In this document: piece by piece, positions 8,625 through 17,306 of the stretch
Numbering within the stretch: position 1 is the first letter of the stretch
How the letters are laid out: the number at the start of each line of letters is the position of its first letter
Assembly: GCA_012964435.1 (NCBI GenBank)
Contig: DTTX01000026.1
Location: forward strand, 1-64,000
Direction: 5' to 3'
Length of the DNA stretch: 64,000 bases
From: Mesonia sp.
GTDB taxonomy: Bacteria > Bacteroidota > Bacteroidia > Flavobacteriales > Flavobacteriaceae
Position numbers and translations under genes: made by a program
Notes under the pieces: generated by a model
Seen by the model: the letters and a program-made list of their open reading frames with translations, nothing else
Databases searched by the model: none
Told to the model about the DNA's origin: nothing

Positions 8625-9641
8625 TTAATACATCACATCAAAGTCTCCGCTAATCTCATATTCTATTGTATCGTCGGTATTATCTACAGCAGTGAATGTG
8701 AAAGATCCAGAAATATGATTATTTGCAACATCGTGTTCACTAATTACTAAAGATACAGTTTCTGGAGTTATAGTGGTTAAATTTCCTGAAACCGCTTCAA
8801 ACTCCCACATCTGTCCATTCGCAGTCACTTGATTATATCCATAAGTGCCTTCTGTTAAATCGTTTGGAATTGCAATGGTAAGATTTCTTTGATCAGGCTC
8901 TACTGCGTTTAAAGATATTGTATTAGAAACCTCTTCTACGGAAAGATTTGAATATTCATAAATTTCTGTATTTACAACCGCATCAAAAACATTTCCTGCA
9001 GGCTCTTCTTCTGTACAGTCTAATGCAGCTAACAAATCAGCTAATGTACCTTCTGCATCTCCACAAGCATCAATTTTATTCTGAAGCGCCTCTGCGTAAT
9101 TATTACAAGCTTCTTCGTAACCTTCATCTGTAGGTTCTAAACTACTATATGCATTTAAAGCATCACTTACTTCTAAAGTAGCATCTGAACAGTCTTGACT
9201 TTCTGGAGAACCGTTAACGATAGGCACATCGAAAAAAGAACCCTTATTTACATTAAGTGTATCTCCATTTATAGCATTAAAATAAAATTCTCCCGAAACC
9301 GTATTGTTTTGGATTCTTGTAATTTCAATTAAGCCATCACCATTAGTCCCAGTAGCATATACACTTAGCATACCAACTTCATAAGCTGCTTCATTTTGCG
9401 AACCATTCCCTAGAGCATATTCACCAATCTCTAAAGCTGCAGTTTTAAGGGTAATTTTATCGAGCCCCGTCTCTCCAGTTAAGGTCACAGATTCATCTGC
9501 ATTAATATAAGCCGTTGAAGAACTCGATCTAAAAAATTCACCATTAACTTCTCCTTGTATCGATGGGGTATTACTTTCAATATCGTCACCACAACTAATT
9601 GCAACGAGAGCAAAAAGCAATAGTAGGGTTAAATTTTTCAT
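8625..9641 (-). CDS. Lipoprotein with two DUF6252-like halves
   Basis: A 338-residue secreted lipoprotein. The signal ends in AISCGDD near residue 17, with Cys as lipidation site. Residues about 25-135 and 225-338 are similar beta-rich halves; both carry a phrase of the type SGEFYFNA or SGSFTFTAV followed by a short acidic end, as in DUF6252 proteins. Between them is a Cys- and acid-rich helical stretch with five Cys near residues 150-210. No enzyme motif is seen. It has its own promoter and two terminators, so it is monocistronic. The function is unknown. Confidence 0.7.
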   Translation of the reverse strand: MKNLTLLLLFALVAISCGDDIESNTPSIQGEVNGEFFRSSSSTAYINADESVTLTGETGLDKITLKTAALEIGEYALGNGSQNEAAYEVGMLSVYATGTNGDGLIEITRIQNNTVSGEFYFNAINGDTLNVNKGSFFDVPIVNGSPESQDCSDATLEVSDALNAYSSLEPTDEGYEEACNNYAEALQNKIDACGDAEGTLADLLAALDCTEEEPAGNVFDAVVNTEIYEYSNLSVEEVSNTISLNAVEPDQRNLTIAIPNDLTEGTYGYNQVTANGQMWEFEAVSGNLTTITPETVSLVISEHDVANNHISGSFTFTAVDNTDDTIEYEISGDFDVMY

Positions 9642-9674
9642 AAGTTTGGGATATATTTAACTATTTGAGTGTTA

Positions 9675-9682
9675 CAAATGTA
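9675..9682 (-). promoter_or_regulatory. -7 box of the lipoprotein gene
   Basis: TACATTTG on the minus strand, a perfect TAnnTTTG, 34 bases before the start codon. It is back to back with the rpsP -7 box. Confidence 0.6.
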
Positions 9683-9728
9683 AAATAAAAATTAATAATC
9701 TTTTCACTTATAATAAAAAATTATATAG

Positions 9729-9736
9729 TATCTTTG
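9729..9736 (+). promoter_or_regulatory. -7 box and leader of rpsP
   Basis: TATCTTTG is a perfect TAnnTTTG. The leader of about 40 bases holds a small hairpin (GAGGT/ACCTC, about 9754-9768) before the start at 9783. Confidence 0.7.
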
Positions 9737-9782
9737 CGCACTTATTAATAACCGAGGTCGAGAACCTCAAAATTTAATTTTT

Positions 9783-10340
9783 ATGCCTGTAAAATTAAGA
9801 TTACAAAGACACGGTAAAAAAGGTAAACCTTTTTACTGGATCGTAGCGGCAGATGCACGCGCGAAAAGAGATGGTAAATTCTTAGAAAAAGTAGGAGTTT
9901 ACAATCCAAACACTAACCCAGCAACTATCGAATTAGATGTTGATGGAGCAGTAAAATGGTTACAGAACGGTGCTCAACCAACAGACACTGCCCGTGCCAT
10001 TCTTTCTTATAAAGGAGCTTTACTTAAAAATCACCTTGCCGGTGGTGTTCGTAAAGGTGCTTTAACTGAAGAGCAAGCTGAAGAAAAATTCCAAGCTTGG
10101 TTAGAAGAAAAAGAAGGAAAAGTAAACGCTAAGAAAGAGAACCTTTCTAAAACAGAACAAGAAGCGAAAGAAAAAGCGCTTGCTGCAGAGAAAGAAGTAA
10201 ATGAAAAGCGTGAAGCAGAAGCAAAAGCTGCACAAGCAGAAGCTGAGGCTGCTGCAGTAACTGAAGAAGGAGAGCCTGAAGCAGACGCTGCAAACGAAGT
10301 TGATGCTGAAACTGCAGAAGAAGAAAAAAAATCTGAATAA
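9783..10340 (+). CDS. rpsP: 30S ribosomal protein S16 with long acidic tail
   Basis: Residues 1-85 are ordinary S16, starting [18 protein letters not shown] and containing [19 protein letters not shown]. Residues 86-185 are a low-complexity Ala/Glu/Lys tail of about 100 residues that looks helical and ends very acidic. S16 in most bacteria stops at 80-90 residues; extended forms are known in Bacteroidota. S16 binds 16S rRNA early in 30S assembly. rimM follows after 12 bases, giving the common rpsP-rimM pairing. Confidence 0.96.
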   Translation: MPVKLRLQRHGKKGKPFYWIVAADARAKRDGKFLEKVGVYNPNTNPATIELDVDGAVKWLQNGAQPTDTARAILSYKGALLKNHLAGGVRKGALTEEQAEEKFQAWLEEKEGKVNAKKENLSKTEQEAKEKALAAEKEVNEKREAEAKAAQAEAEAAAVTEEGEPEADAANEVDAETAEEEKKSE

Positions 10341-10352
10341 ACTTTATTAGCG

Positions 10353-10880
10353 ATGAACAAGGAAGATTGTTTCTATCTTGGAAAAATCGTTAGTAAATTC
10401 AGTTTTAAAGGAGAAGTCTTAGTCAAACTTGACACCGACGACCCTGAAAGTTTTCTAGAAATGGAATCGGTTTTTATTGACATGAATAAAAACCTGATTC
10501 CATTTTTTATTGAAAAAAGTTCCCTTCAAAAATCAAATTTACTTCGACTTAAATTTGAAGAGATCACCTCGGAAGAAGATGCCGATCATATCTTAAAAAA
10601 AGAACTTTACCTTCCGCTTTCCTTTTTACCTGAATTAAAAGACGATCAATTTTATTTTCACGAAGTTATTGGCTTTAAAGTTATCGATAAACTTTTTGGA
10701 GATGTTGGGATATTAAAAGGCGTTAACGATTCTACACCACAAGCTTTATTTGAAATTGAACGTGACGGCAAAGAAATTCTAGTGCCTGTAAACGACGATT
10801 TTATAGACAAGCTAGATAAACCCAACAAAATTCTACACCTCAACGTTCCTGAAGGACTCATTGAAATGTACTTGGATTAG
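10353..10880 (+). CDS. rimM: Ribosome maturation factor RimM
   Basis: A 175-residue RimM. The N-terminal beta-barrel begins FYLGKIVSKFSFKGEVLVKL and the C-terminal PRC barrel contains FYFHEVIGFKV and EILVPV. RimM binds S19 and helps mature the 30S head, and it commonly sits next to rpsP as here (12-base gap). It very likely uses the rpsP promoter. Confidence 0.95.
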   Translation: MNKEDCFYLGKIVSKFSFKGEVLVKLDTDDPESFLEMESVFIDMNKNLIPFFIEKSSLQKSNLLRLKFEEITSEEDADHILKKELYLPLSFLPELKDDQFYFHEVIGFKVIDKLFGDVGILKGVNDSTPQALFEIERDGKEILVPVNDDFIDKLDKPNKILHLNVPEGLIEMYLD

Positions 10881-10940
10881 GTTTTAGGGATTAGGCAGTG
10901 AGTTTGAAGGAGTTTCTAAGTCTTAAGCAATTAAATTTCT

Positions 10941-11657
10941 ATGTCAAAAGCATTTCAATTCAAGCAATTCAAAATAGAACAAGATAAATGCGCCATGAAA
11001 ATTGGTACTGACGGCGTTCTATTAGGCGCTTGGGCAAGCTTAGAAAATCAACCTTTTTCAATTTTAGATATTGGTGCCGGAACGGGAGTAATTGCTTTAA
11101 TGCTCGCACAACGAAGTTTTGCCGAATTGATCGATGCACTTGAAATTGAAGAAAATGCTTACGAACAATGTGTCGATAATTTTGAAAATAGCGATTGGGG
11201 CGACCGACTTTTTTGCTACCACGCGGCATTAGATGAATTTGCTGAAGAAATGGAAGGCGAAACCTACGACCTTATTATTAGCAATCCGCCTTTTTATGAT
11301 GAAAATTTCACTTCTACAGAAGAGAATCGAAATTTAGCTCGTTTTACAGAAGCACTTCCGTTTGAAGATCTCGTAAAATATGCTGCGCAACTTCTTGCTG
11401 AAAAAGGTAAATTCTGTACGATTATTCCACATAAAAATGAAGAAGAATTTATTCAACTAGCTTCAAAAGAAAAATTATTTCCACAGAAAATCACACGAGT
11501 TCGTGGTCATAAAAACTCACCAATCAAAAGAAGTTTACTTCAATTTGGGTTTGAACAAACAACTTTTGAAACTTCAGAATTAACTATTGAAATCGATCGT
11601 CACGTTTACACCGAAGATTATAAAAGCTTAGTAAAAGATTTTTACTTGAAAATGTAG
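10941..11657 (+). CDS. trmN6: tRNA1(Val) (adenine37-N6)-methyltransferase
   Basis: A 238-residue class I SAM methyltransferase. The SAM loop is LDIGAGTGVIALMLAQR near residues 43-59, and the N6-adenine signature NPPFYDE lies near 116. The family (YfiC/TrmN6) methylates A37 of tRNA-Val. The start MSKAFQFKQFKIEQDKCAMK matches the family. It follows rimM by 60 bases and could be part of the same transcript. Confidence 0.9.
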   Translation: MSKAFQFKQFKIEQDKCAMKIGTDGVLLGAWASLENQPFSILDIGAGTGVIALMLAQRSFAELIDALEIEENAYEQCVDNFENSDWGDRLFCYHAALDEFAEEMEGETYDLIISNPPFYDENFTSTEENRNLARFTEALPFEDLVKYAAQLLAEKGKFCTIIPHKNEEEFIQLASKEKLFPQKITRVRGHKNSPIKRSLLQFGFEQTTFETSELTIEIDRHVYTEDYKSLVKDFYLKM

Positions 11658-11666
11658 TCAATAAAA

Positions 11667-11697
11667 TTGCACTCTTTTTAAGGTTTCCTTAAATTTA
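11667..11697 (+). promoter_or_regulatory. Promoter of the acyl-CoA dehydrogenase gene
   Basis: TTG (11667-11669), 20 bases, then TAAATTTA (11690-11697), one mismatch from TAnnTTTG. It lies 33 bases before the ATG. Confidence 0.55.
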
Positions 11698-11730
11698 GCC
11701 GTAAAATTTTAAGAATTTCAAAAATAACTT

Positions 11731-12906
11731 ATGGCAGATTTATTTCAGGCTCCAGATTATTACTATATAGACGACTTATTAACCGACGAACATAAGATGG
11801 TTCGTGATGCTGCTCGCGATTGGGTAAAACGTGAAGTTTCTCCAATTATCGAAGATGCTGCACAAAAAGCAGAATTCCCTAAATCGATCGTGAATGGTTT
11901 AGCTAAAATTGGCGCTTTCGGGCCTTATATTCCGGAAGAATATGGCGGTGCCGGTTTAGATCAGATTTCTTACGGATTAATTATGCAAGAAATTGAACGT
12001 GGTGACAGCGGTGTTCGCTCGACAGCTTCAGTTCAATCTTCGTTGGTGATGTATCCTATTTGGAAATACGGTAGCGAAGAACAACGTAAAAAATACCTTC
12101 CTAAATTAGCGACCGGCGAGTTTATGGGAAGTTTTGGTTTAACTGAACCCGATCACGGATCGAATCCCGGCGGAATGATCACTAACTTTAAAGACAAAGG
12201 CGATCATTATCTATTAAACGGTGCCAAAATGTGGATCTCGAACGCGCCATTTTGTGACATCGCTGTGGTTTGGGCAAAAAATGAAGAAGGCAGAATTCAC
12301 GGTCTTATCGTTGAACGCGGTATGGAAGGTTTTACAACTCCAGAAACGCATAACAAGTGGTCACTTCGTGCATCGGCTACCGGAGAGTTAATTTTTAATG
12401 ATGTAAAAGTCCCTAAAGAAAATTTACTACCTAACAAAAACGGATTGGGAGCTCCGCTAGGTTGTTTAGATTCTGCACGTTTTGGGATTGCTTGGGGAGC
12501 GATTGGCGCGGCGATGGATTGTTACGACACGGCTTTACGCTATGCAAAAGAACGTATCCAGTTTGATAAACCGATTGCCGGTTACCAACTTCAGCAAAAA
12601 AAATTAGCTGAAATGATTACTGAAATTACCAAAGCCCAATTAATGGCTTTACGTTTAGGTCAGCTTAAAAATGAAGGCAAAGCAACTTCTGCACAAATTT
12701 CGATGGCGAAACGTAATAATGTAGATATGGCCATTAAAATTGCTCGTGAAGCGCGACAAATTTTAGGCGGAATGGGAATTACCGGCGAATACAGCATTAT
12801 GCGCCATATGATGAATTTAGAAAGTGTAATTACTTATGAAGGAACGCACGATATTCATCTTTTAATTACCGGACTTGACATTACAGGAATTTCAGCTTTT
12901 AAATAG
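11731..12906 (+). CDS. Acyl-CoA dehydrogenase, glutaryl-CoA dehydrogenase type
   Basis: A 391-residue FAD enzyme of the acyl-CoA dehydrogenase superfamily. The FAD and substrate-binding phrases GLTEPDHGSNPGGM and KMWISNAPFCDIAVVWA are present, and the likely catalytic base is E370 in YEGTHDIH. The overall wording (RSTASVQSSLVMYPI, SLRASATGE) is closest to glutaryl-CoA dehydrogenases, which oxidise and decarboxylate glutaryl-CoA in lysine and tryptophan breakdown. Substrate cannot be proven from sequence alone. Confidence 0.88.
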   Translation: MADLFQAPDYYYIDDLLTDEHKMVRDAARDWVKREVSPIIEDAAQKAEFPKSIVNGLAKIGAFGPYIPEEYGGAGLDQISYGLIMQEIERGDSGVRSTASVQSSLVMYPIWKYGSEEQRKKYLPKLATGEFMGSFGLTEPDHGSNPGGMITNFKDKGDHYLLNGAKMWISNAPFCDIAVVWAKNEEGRIHGLIVERGMEGFTTPETHNKWSLRASATGELIFNDVKVPKENLLPNKNGLGAPLGCLDSARFGIAWGAIGAAMDCYDTALRYAKERIQFDKPIAGYQLQQKKLAEMITEITKAQLMALRLGQLKNEGKATSAQISMAKRNNVDMAIKIAREARQILGGMGITGEYSIMRHMMNLESVITYEGTHDIHLLITGLDITGISAFK

Positions 12907-12916
12907 AAAATGCTTA

Positions 12917-12970
12917 AGCTGAATTTGATTCAGCATTGTAAAAAATCACACTTCGACAGATTCAGTGTGA
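12917..12970. repeat. Two small hairpins after the dehydrogenase gene
   Basis: GCTGAAT/ATTCAGC (about 12918-12934) is followed by TCACACT/AGTGTGA (about 12946-12970). The second is a common palindromic word in flavobacterial gaps. They may end transcription from both sides. Confidence 0.5.
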
Positions 12971-12979
12971 CAATACTTA

Positions 12980-13147
12980 TTAAGAAAGCAGATCAAAGCA
13001 AGGGCAGCGTTTACAGCGTTTGCCCTTTTTTAAATATTTCTCGCAACATTTCTTCTTCAGCTTTACTTCTTTTTTTGGCACCACACCATCCACACGTAAA
13101 AAATCTTTGGAATGGTTCGAATAGAAAATTAAAATATTCAGCTGCAT
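12980..13147 (-). CDS. Small Cys/Lys-rich protein, conserved-looking
   Basis: A 55-residue frame read from the ATG at 13147; a TTG at 13162 would add five residues. The second half is strongly basic with four cysteines in the pattern CC-x9-C-x2-C-P (KKKCCEKYLKKGKRCKRCP). I recall similar short CCEKY..GKRCKRCP proteins in other Bacteroidota, but could not search. Two close Cys pairs could bind zinc or an Fe-S cluster. An overlapping plus-strand frame (12910-13149) looks like its shadow. Confidence 0.6.
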   Translation of the reverse strand: MQLNILIFYSNHSKDFLRVDGVVPKKEVKLKKKCCEKYLKKGKRCKRCPCFDLLS

Positions 13148-13235
13148 AAAATTCAAGATCAAAAAAAATCTACTTTTTAGAGATTAAACAGGCGTTAAAC
13201 TTCCCTTTGTATTTTAATAAACAAGAATCGCGCCT

Positions 13236-13243
13236 TATTTTTG
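13236..13243 (+). promoter_or_regulatory. -7 box of the DUF3050 gene
   Basis: TATTTTTG, perfect TAnnTTTG, ending 15 bases before the ATG at 13259. Confidence 0.65.
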
Positions 13244-13258
13244 CATAAAATTTAGAGT

Positions 13259-14041
13259 ATGAGCACTACCCGCATTGAGCAAGCAACAAAAGAGCTACGT
13301 GAACAATTACTGAATCATTCTTTATATGAAAAAATTCAGACGCCTAAAGATCTTCAGATTTTTATGGAGCATCACGTTTTTGCCGTGTGGGATTTTATGT
13401 CGTTACTCAAAGCGCTTCAGTCTAAATTAACCAACACCAAATTCCCTTGGTATCCTGTTGGAAATCCTGAAGTTCGCTATTTAATTAATGAAATTGTTTT
13501 AGCTGAAGAGACCGATATCAACCTCGATGGCAATCGCCAAAGTCATTACGAAATGTATTTAGACGCAATGGAAAAAGGTGGCGCCAGCACAGAAGCGATT
13601 CATAAATTTATGGAGCAAATACATCACGGCACAGATATTTATTTAATTATCGCGGCTTCAGAATTACCCATTAGCGTAAAGAAGTTTTTAAAATTTACGT
13701 TTGAAACCATTTATGCCAATCAGCCACACACTATTGCTGCCGCTTTTACGTTTGGACGAGAAGATTTGATCCCGGCGATGTTTAATTCGATCATCACAAA
13801 AATTCAGCAACAATTTCCGGAAGAAGATCTAAGGTTATTTAAGTATTATTTTGATCGCCATATTGAATTAGATGAAGATGAACACGGCCCGATGGCCTTG
13901 AAAATGATCGAAGAGCTTTGCGAGAACGACGAGCAAAAATGGCAAGAAGTTGAAGAAGCTTCGATCAAAGCTTTAGAAAACCGAATTATCTTGTGGAACG
14001 GAATTGAAGAAGAAATAATCCAACAGAAAACACTTGCCTAA
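13259..14041 (+). CDS. DUF3050 domain-containing protein
   Basis: A 260-residue helical protein of the DUF3050 family, related in fold to haem-oxygenase-like proteins. Recognisable blocks are FMEHHVFAVWDFMSLLKALQ-like text near residues 37-56, NEIVLAEETD near 80, and FKYYFDRHIELDEDEHGPMA near 200, whose His and acidic residues could bind metal. No signal peptide is seen. The next gene overlaps its end by 8 bases, so they are probably co-translated. Biochemical role is not established. Confidence 0.85.
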   Translation: MSTTRIEQATKELREQLLNHSLYEKIQTPKDLQIFMEHHVFAVWDFMSLLKALQSKLTNTKFPWYPVGNPEVRYLINEIVLAEETDINLDGNRQSHYEMYLDAMEKGGASTEAIHKFMEQIHHGTDIYLIIAASELPISVKKFLKFTFETIYANQPHTIAAAFTFGREDLIPAMFNSIITKIQQQFPEEDLRLFKYYFDRHIELDEDEHGPMALKMIEELCENDEQKWQEVEEASIKALENRIILWNGIEEEIIQQKTLA

Positions 14042-14405
14042 ATTTCTTTCCATAGTATTTACAACGCTGTATTTAGTGGCCATGCTGAAACCGGTGGAGC
14101 CTATTCTCGAATATTGCTTTAACTACAATTATATCGTGGAAGTTCTTTGTGTGAATAAAGAAAAACCTCGCCTAAATTGTAACGGAAAGTGCTACTTAAT
14201 GAAGCAACTGCAAAAACAAAGCAGTGAGAATTCACCTAAAAAAGCGCAAAGCATTCAACTAGAAAATTACCCAATTGGTTTTATAGAAATTACTGAAATT
14301 ATTCAACCTCAACAATTTAATTTTACCCTAAAACCGACTTATTTTTACTTCAATAATTATTATTATTTAGAAGGAAACATTCCTTTTCAGCCGCCACAGG
14401 TTTAA
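14034..14405 (+). CDS. Small membrane-anchored protein with CNGKCYLMKQL motif
   Basis: A 123-residue protein starting at a TTG inside the end of the DUF3050 gene (8-base overlap). An N-terminal hydrophobic segment covers about residues 4-20. The hallmark is LCVNKEKPRLNCNGKCYLMK near 38-57, with three Cys. I recognise this as a recurrent flavobacterial family of unknown function. The CxGxC..M pattern could hold a metal, and the next gene is unusually rich in Met and His. The first ATG (14082) would delete most of the membrane segment, so TTG is preferred. Confidence 0.65.
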   Translation: MPKFLSIVFTTLYLVAMLKPVEPILEYCFNYNYIVEVLCVNKEKPRLNCNGKCYLMKQLQKQSSENSPKKAQSIQLENYPIGFIEITEIIQPQQFNFTLKPTYFYFNNYYYLEGNIPFQPPQV

Positions 14406-14454
14406 TTCTTCTTTTATTTTAAATATTTGTTTATGTTCTTTCGCCAAAGAACGC

Positions 14455-14539
14455 GTCACCCTGAACTAGATTCAGGGTCTCATCTTGAAAATATTATTTC
14501 AAGTTCAGGATGAGATTCCGTGTCAAGCACGGAATGACG
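14455..14539 (+). repeat. Paired-hairpin repeat, family F copy 1
   Basis: Two inverted-repeat arms, ACCCTGAA..TTCAGGGT and ATTCCGTG..CACGGAAT, are joined through CTCATC..GATGAG, and the ends read CGTCA and TGACG. The whole element is a composite palindrome resembling a REP doublet. A copy in the opposite orientation lies at 57006-57087. The rest of 14406-14695 holds nothing I recognise. Confidence 0.75.
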
Positions 14540-14695
14540 AAAAACTCAATTATTTTAAAGTAACAAATACAGAATTATAGTTACAAATGCTGAAAAACTT
14601 CAGCAACACAATTCACATTTCAAAATAAATCGAGTGCTCCTAAATCAACAAAAACAAAAGGAGAAATCGAATTTACAATCTTTAAAAATCAATTC

Positions 14696-15736
14696 ATGAA
14701 AAATATTTTATGGGTAGCAATGGCATTGTTTTGCCTCAACCTAAACGCACAAGAGAATAACGAAGAAGAAAATTTATGGAACGCTCACCGAGCAAGTAGT
14801 CACGCGCCAATCGGCGTGATGGGAGATCACACACACCACGAAGGGGAATTTATGGTTTCTTATCGTTACATGACGATGTTTATGAAAGATCTTCGCTATA
14901 ATGAGAACGACGTCAATGACGATTTTGTTTACCAAAATTACATGACCTCGCCTCAAGAAATGACGATGGGAATGCATATGTTGGGAGCGATGTACGCACC
15001 GTCTGATCATCTAACTTTTATGGCGATGGCAAACTACATCACCAACGATATGGATTTAACTATGCGTATGACCGGCGATATGGGAATGACAATGGATAAT
15101 TTTTCGACTGCTTCTTCCGGTTTTGGCGATGTAAGTATTAGTGCTTTGGTACAATTACTCAATGAAAACAAGCAGGCTTTACACGCAGAATTTGGCGTTG
15201 GTATCCCAACAGGATCGATCGACGAAAAAGATGTGACTGCCATGTCGAATGACGAAGAAGTAATTTTACCTTACCCGATGCAAATTGGTTCAGGTTCTTT
15301 TTCTGCTAAATTAGGAATGACATATTTATGGCAAACTGAAAAACTTAGCGGTGGTGCTCAAGCGAACGTAAAGTTTTTCTTGAATGAAAACGATAACGAT
15401 TACCGTTTGGGTAATCAATATTTAGCAACTTCTTGGTTAGCGTATGATGCTACTCAAAATTTCAGTTTTTCAGCAAGAGCAGAGGCTAATTATGTTGAAC
15501 AAATTGAAGGTTACAATCCTACGTTAAACCCAATGATGGTAACCACAGCCAACACCAGTAATATTGGCGGAATGCAATTGAATTATGCGCTTGGAGCTAA
15601 TTATTATTTCAGTAAAAATACATTAAAAGGATTACGTTTTGCTGCGGAAGTAAAATTGCCCGCATACCAAGAACCCAACGGAATACAGTTAAAGCAACAA
15701 TATTCAGTTACATTGGGAACGCAATATTCTTTTTAA
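14696..15736 (+). CDS. Met/His-rich outer-membrane transporter-like protein
   Basis: A 346-residue exported protein with a signal peptide ending near NLNAQ (residue 19) and a beta-barrel-like body ending in Phe (TLGTQYSF). It resembles the family annotated as transporter or MetA-pathway phenol degradation proteins. Residues 38-130 are exceptionally rich in Met and His (GDHTHHEGEFM, EMTMGMHMLGAMY, MRMTGDMGMTM), suggesting copper or another soft metal as ligand. No RND or P-type ATPase partner is nearby. The function is inferred only. Confidence 0.65.
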   Translation: MKNILWVAMALFCLNLNAQENNEEENLWNAHRASSHAPIGVMGDHTHHEGEFMVSYRYMTMFMKDLRYNENDVNDDFVYQNYMTSPQEMTMGMHMLGAMYAPSDHLTFMAMANYITNDMDLTMRMTGDMGMTMDNFSTASSGFGDVSISALVQLLNENKQALHAEFGVGIPTGSIDEKDVTAMSNDEEVILPYPMQIGSGSFSAKLGMTYLWQTEKLSGGAQANVKFFLNENDNDYRLGNQYLATSWLAYDATQNFSFSARAEANYVEQIEGYNPTLNPMMVTTANTSNIGGMQLNYALGANYYFSKNTLKGLRFAAEVKLPAYQEPNGIQLKQQYSVTLGTQYSF

Positions 15737-15760
15737 GTTGAATTATTTTCTTTTTAGGAA

Positions 15761-15800
15761 AAAAGAAAAAGCCTTATCAAGATTTGATAAGGCTTTTTAA
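15761..15800. terminator. Bidirectional terminator
   Basis: AAAAAGCCTTATCAA (15766-15780) pairs with TTGATAAGGCTTTTT (15784-15798). It serves the convergent ends at 15736 and 15822, with T runs on both strands. Confidence 0.9.
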
Positions 15801-15821
15801 ATTATAAGTTGATCAAGAATT

Positions 15822-16154
15822 TTATTCTTTTGGTGCTAATTGCACTTTAAGTCCTGCTAATTGTTCCGTAATAGGAATTTGGCAACCTAAACGGCTATTA
15901 TTTTCTACGTGAAAAGCTTCTGCAAGCATTGCTTCTTCATCGTCTTGCATTTCCGGCAATTCGGTATCGCTTAACACATAACACTGGCAAGAAGCACACA
16001 TGGCCATACCGCCACAAATTCCGATGGTTCCTTCAGGAGCTAATTCGTAGGAACGAACTACTTCCATTAAATTCATATTCATATCGGTTGGCGCATCGAT
16101 TTCATGAGATTCACCTTCACGATCTATAATAGTAATTTTTACGTCTTGTTCCAT
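15822..16154 (-). CDS. 2Fe-2S ferredoxin, adrenodoxin type
   Basis: A 110-residue ferredoxin. The cluster cysteines are in C47-x5-C53-x2-C56 with the fourth at C91 (LGCQIP); C58 is an extra Cys. It carries one-electron equivalents in the cytosol, and this type often serves Fe-S assembly or monooxygenases. It overlaps the reductase gene by a single base (16154), so the two are translationally coupled. NifU and Mrp lie directly upstream on the same strand. Confidence 0.93.
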   Translation of the reverse strand: MEQDVKITIIDREGESHEIDAPTDMNMNLMEVVRSYELAPEGTIGICGGMAMCASCQCYVLSDTELPEMQDDEEAMLAEAFHVENNSRLGCQIPITEQLAGLKVQLAPKE

Positions 16155-17221
16155 TAATCGATGGCTTTTACAACCGCTTTTGGCGCTTCTTTTTTAGTTC
16201 CGTCGAAACCGGTTACACCACCAACGGTAGTATACTTCATCACATATTTTTTATCGGGATGAATTTTTTTGTAAGCACTTTGACACATTAAGGTAGCTTC
16301 ATGAAAACCACAAAGAATCAACTTTAATTTACCTGGATAAGTATTTACATCGCCAATCGCATAAATACCCGGAATGTTGGTTTGGTAATCTAAGGTGTTA
16401 TCTACTTTAATTGCGTTCTTTTCGATCTCTAAGCCCCAATCACCAATAGGTCCTAACTTTGGAGAAAGCCCAAACAACGGAATAAAATGATCTACCTCTA
16501 ACTGAATTTCTTCAGTAGCTTCACTTTTCTTCTTAATAACTACGGAAGAAAGGTGACCATTTTCATCGGCTTGTAGACCGTCTACTTCAGCAGGAGTCAT
16601 TAAATTAATCTTACCAAGATCTTTTAATTCTTTTACTTTATCTACGGAATCTAAAGCGCCACGAAATTCATTTCTACGATGAACCAGCGTTACTTCTTCA
16701 GCAATATCTGCCAAGAAAATACTCCAGTCTAATGCTGAATCTCCTCCACCGGCGATCACTACTTTTTTATTTCGATAAACTTCAGGGTCTTTCACCATAT
16801 AAGAAACTCCTTTATCTTCAAAATCGGCAATGTTAGGAATTGGCGGTTTTCTAGGTTCAAAACTTCCCAATCCGCCAGCAATAGCTACGATAGGCGCATT
16901 ATGCTGAGTTCCTTTATTAGTGGTTACTAAAAAGGTATCGTCTTCTAATTTTTCAATGGTTTCTGCTCTTTCTGCCAAGGTAAAACCAGGCTCGAAAGAT
17001 TTGATCTGCTCCATTAAATTATCGACTAAGTTTCCCGCTAACACTTCTGGGAAACCCGGAATATCATAAATAGGCTTCTTTGGATATAATTCTGCACATT
17101 GCCCGCCGGGTTGCGGTAGCGCGTCTATTAAGTGACACTTTAGTTTAAGTAATCCTGCTTCAAAAACAGTAAAGAGACCGGTTGGCCCGGCTCCTATAAT
17201 TAATATATCTGTCTTAATCAT
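16154..17221 (-). CDS. Ferredoxin--NADP reductase, thioredoxin-reductase-like
   Basis: A 355-residue flavoprotein. The FAD loop is IGAGPTGLFTVFEAG near residue 7, the NADPH loop is VIAGGGDSALDW near 150, and a second FAD motif reads GIYAIGDV near 280. GGQCAELYPKKPIYDIPG near 40 is typical of the YumC-like ferredoxin reductases. The CxxC of true thioredoxin reductase is absent. The one-base overlap with the ferredoxin gene makes that protein the obvious partner. Confidence 0.92.
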   Translation of the reverse strand: MIKTDILIIGAGPTGLFTVFEAGLLKLKCHLIDALPQPGGQCAELYPKKPIYDIPGFPEVLAGNLVDNLMEQIKSFEPGFTLAERAETIEKLEDDTFLVTTNKGTQHNAPIVAIAGGLGSFEPRKPPIPNIADFEDKGVSYMVKDPEVYRNKKVVIAGGGDSALDWSIFLADIAEEVTLVHRRNEFRGALDSVDKVKELKDLGKINLMTPAEVDGLQADENGHLSSVVIKKKSEATEEIQLEVDHFIPLFGLSPKLGPIGDWGLEIEKNAIKVDNTLDYQTNIPGIYAIGDVNTYPGKLKLILCGFHEATLMCQSAYKKIHPDKKYVMKYTTVGGVTGFDGTKKEAPKAVVKAID

Positions 17222-17306
17222 AAATTTTTATTTCTTAAGATACGATGCGATATTAACATTAAAGACTGTGCTAAAAAATGACAATCATCAGCTTTCAGAA
17301 AAAATC

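Noticed and set aside
12910..13149. 79-codon plus-strand frame after the dehydrogenase gene
   Set aside because: It is the antisense shadow of the Cys-rich small protein and contains two intergenic hairpins.
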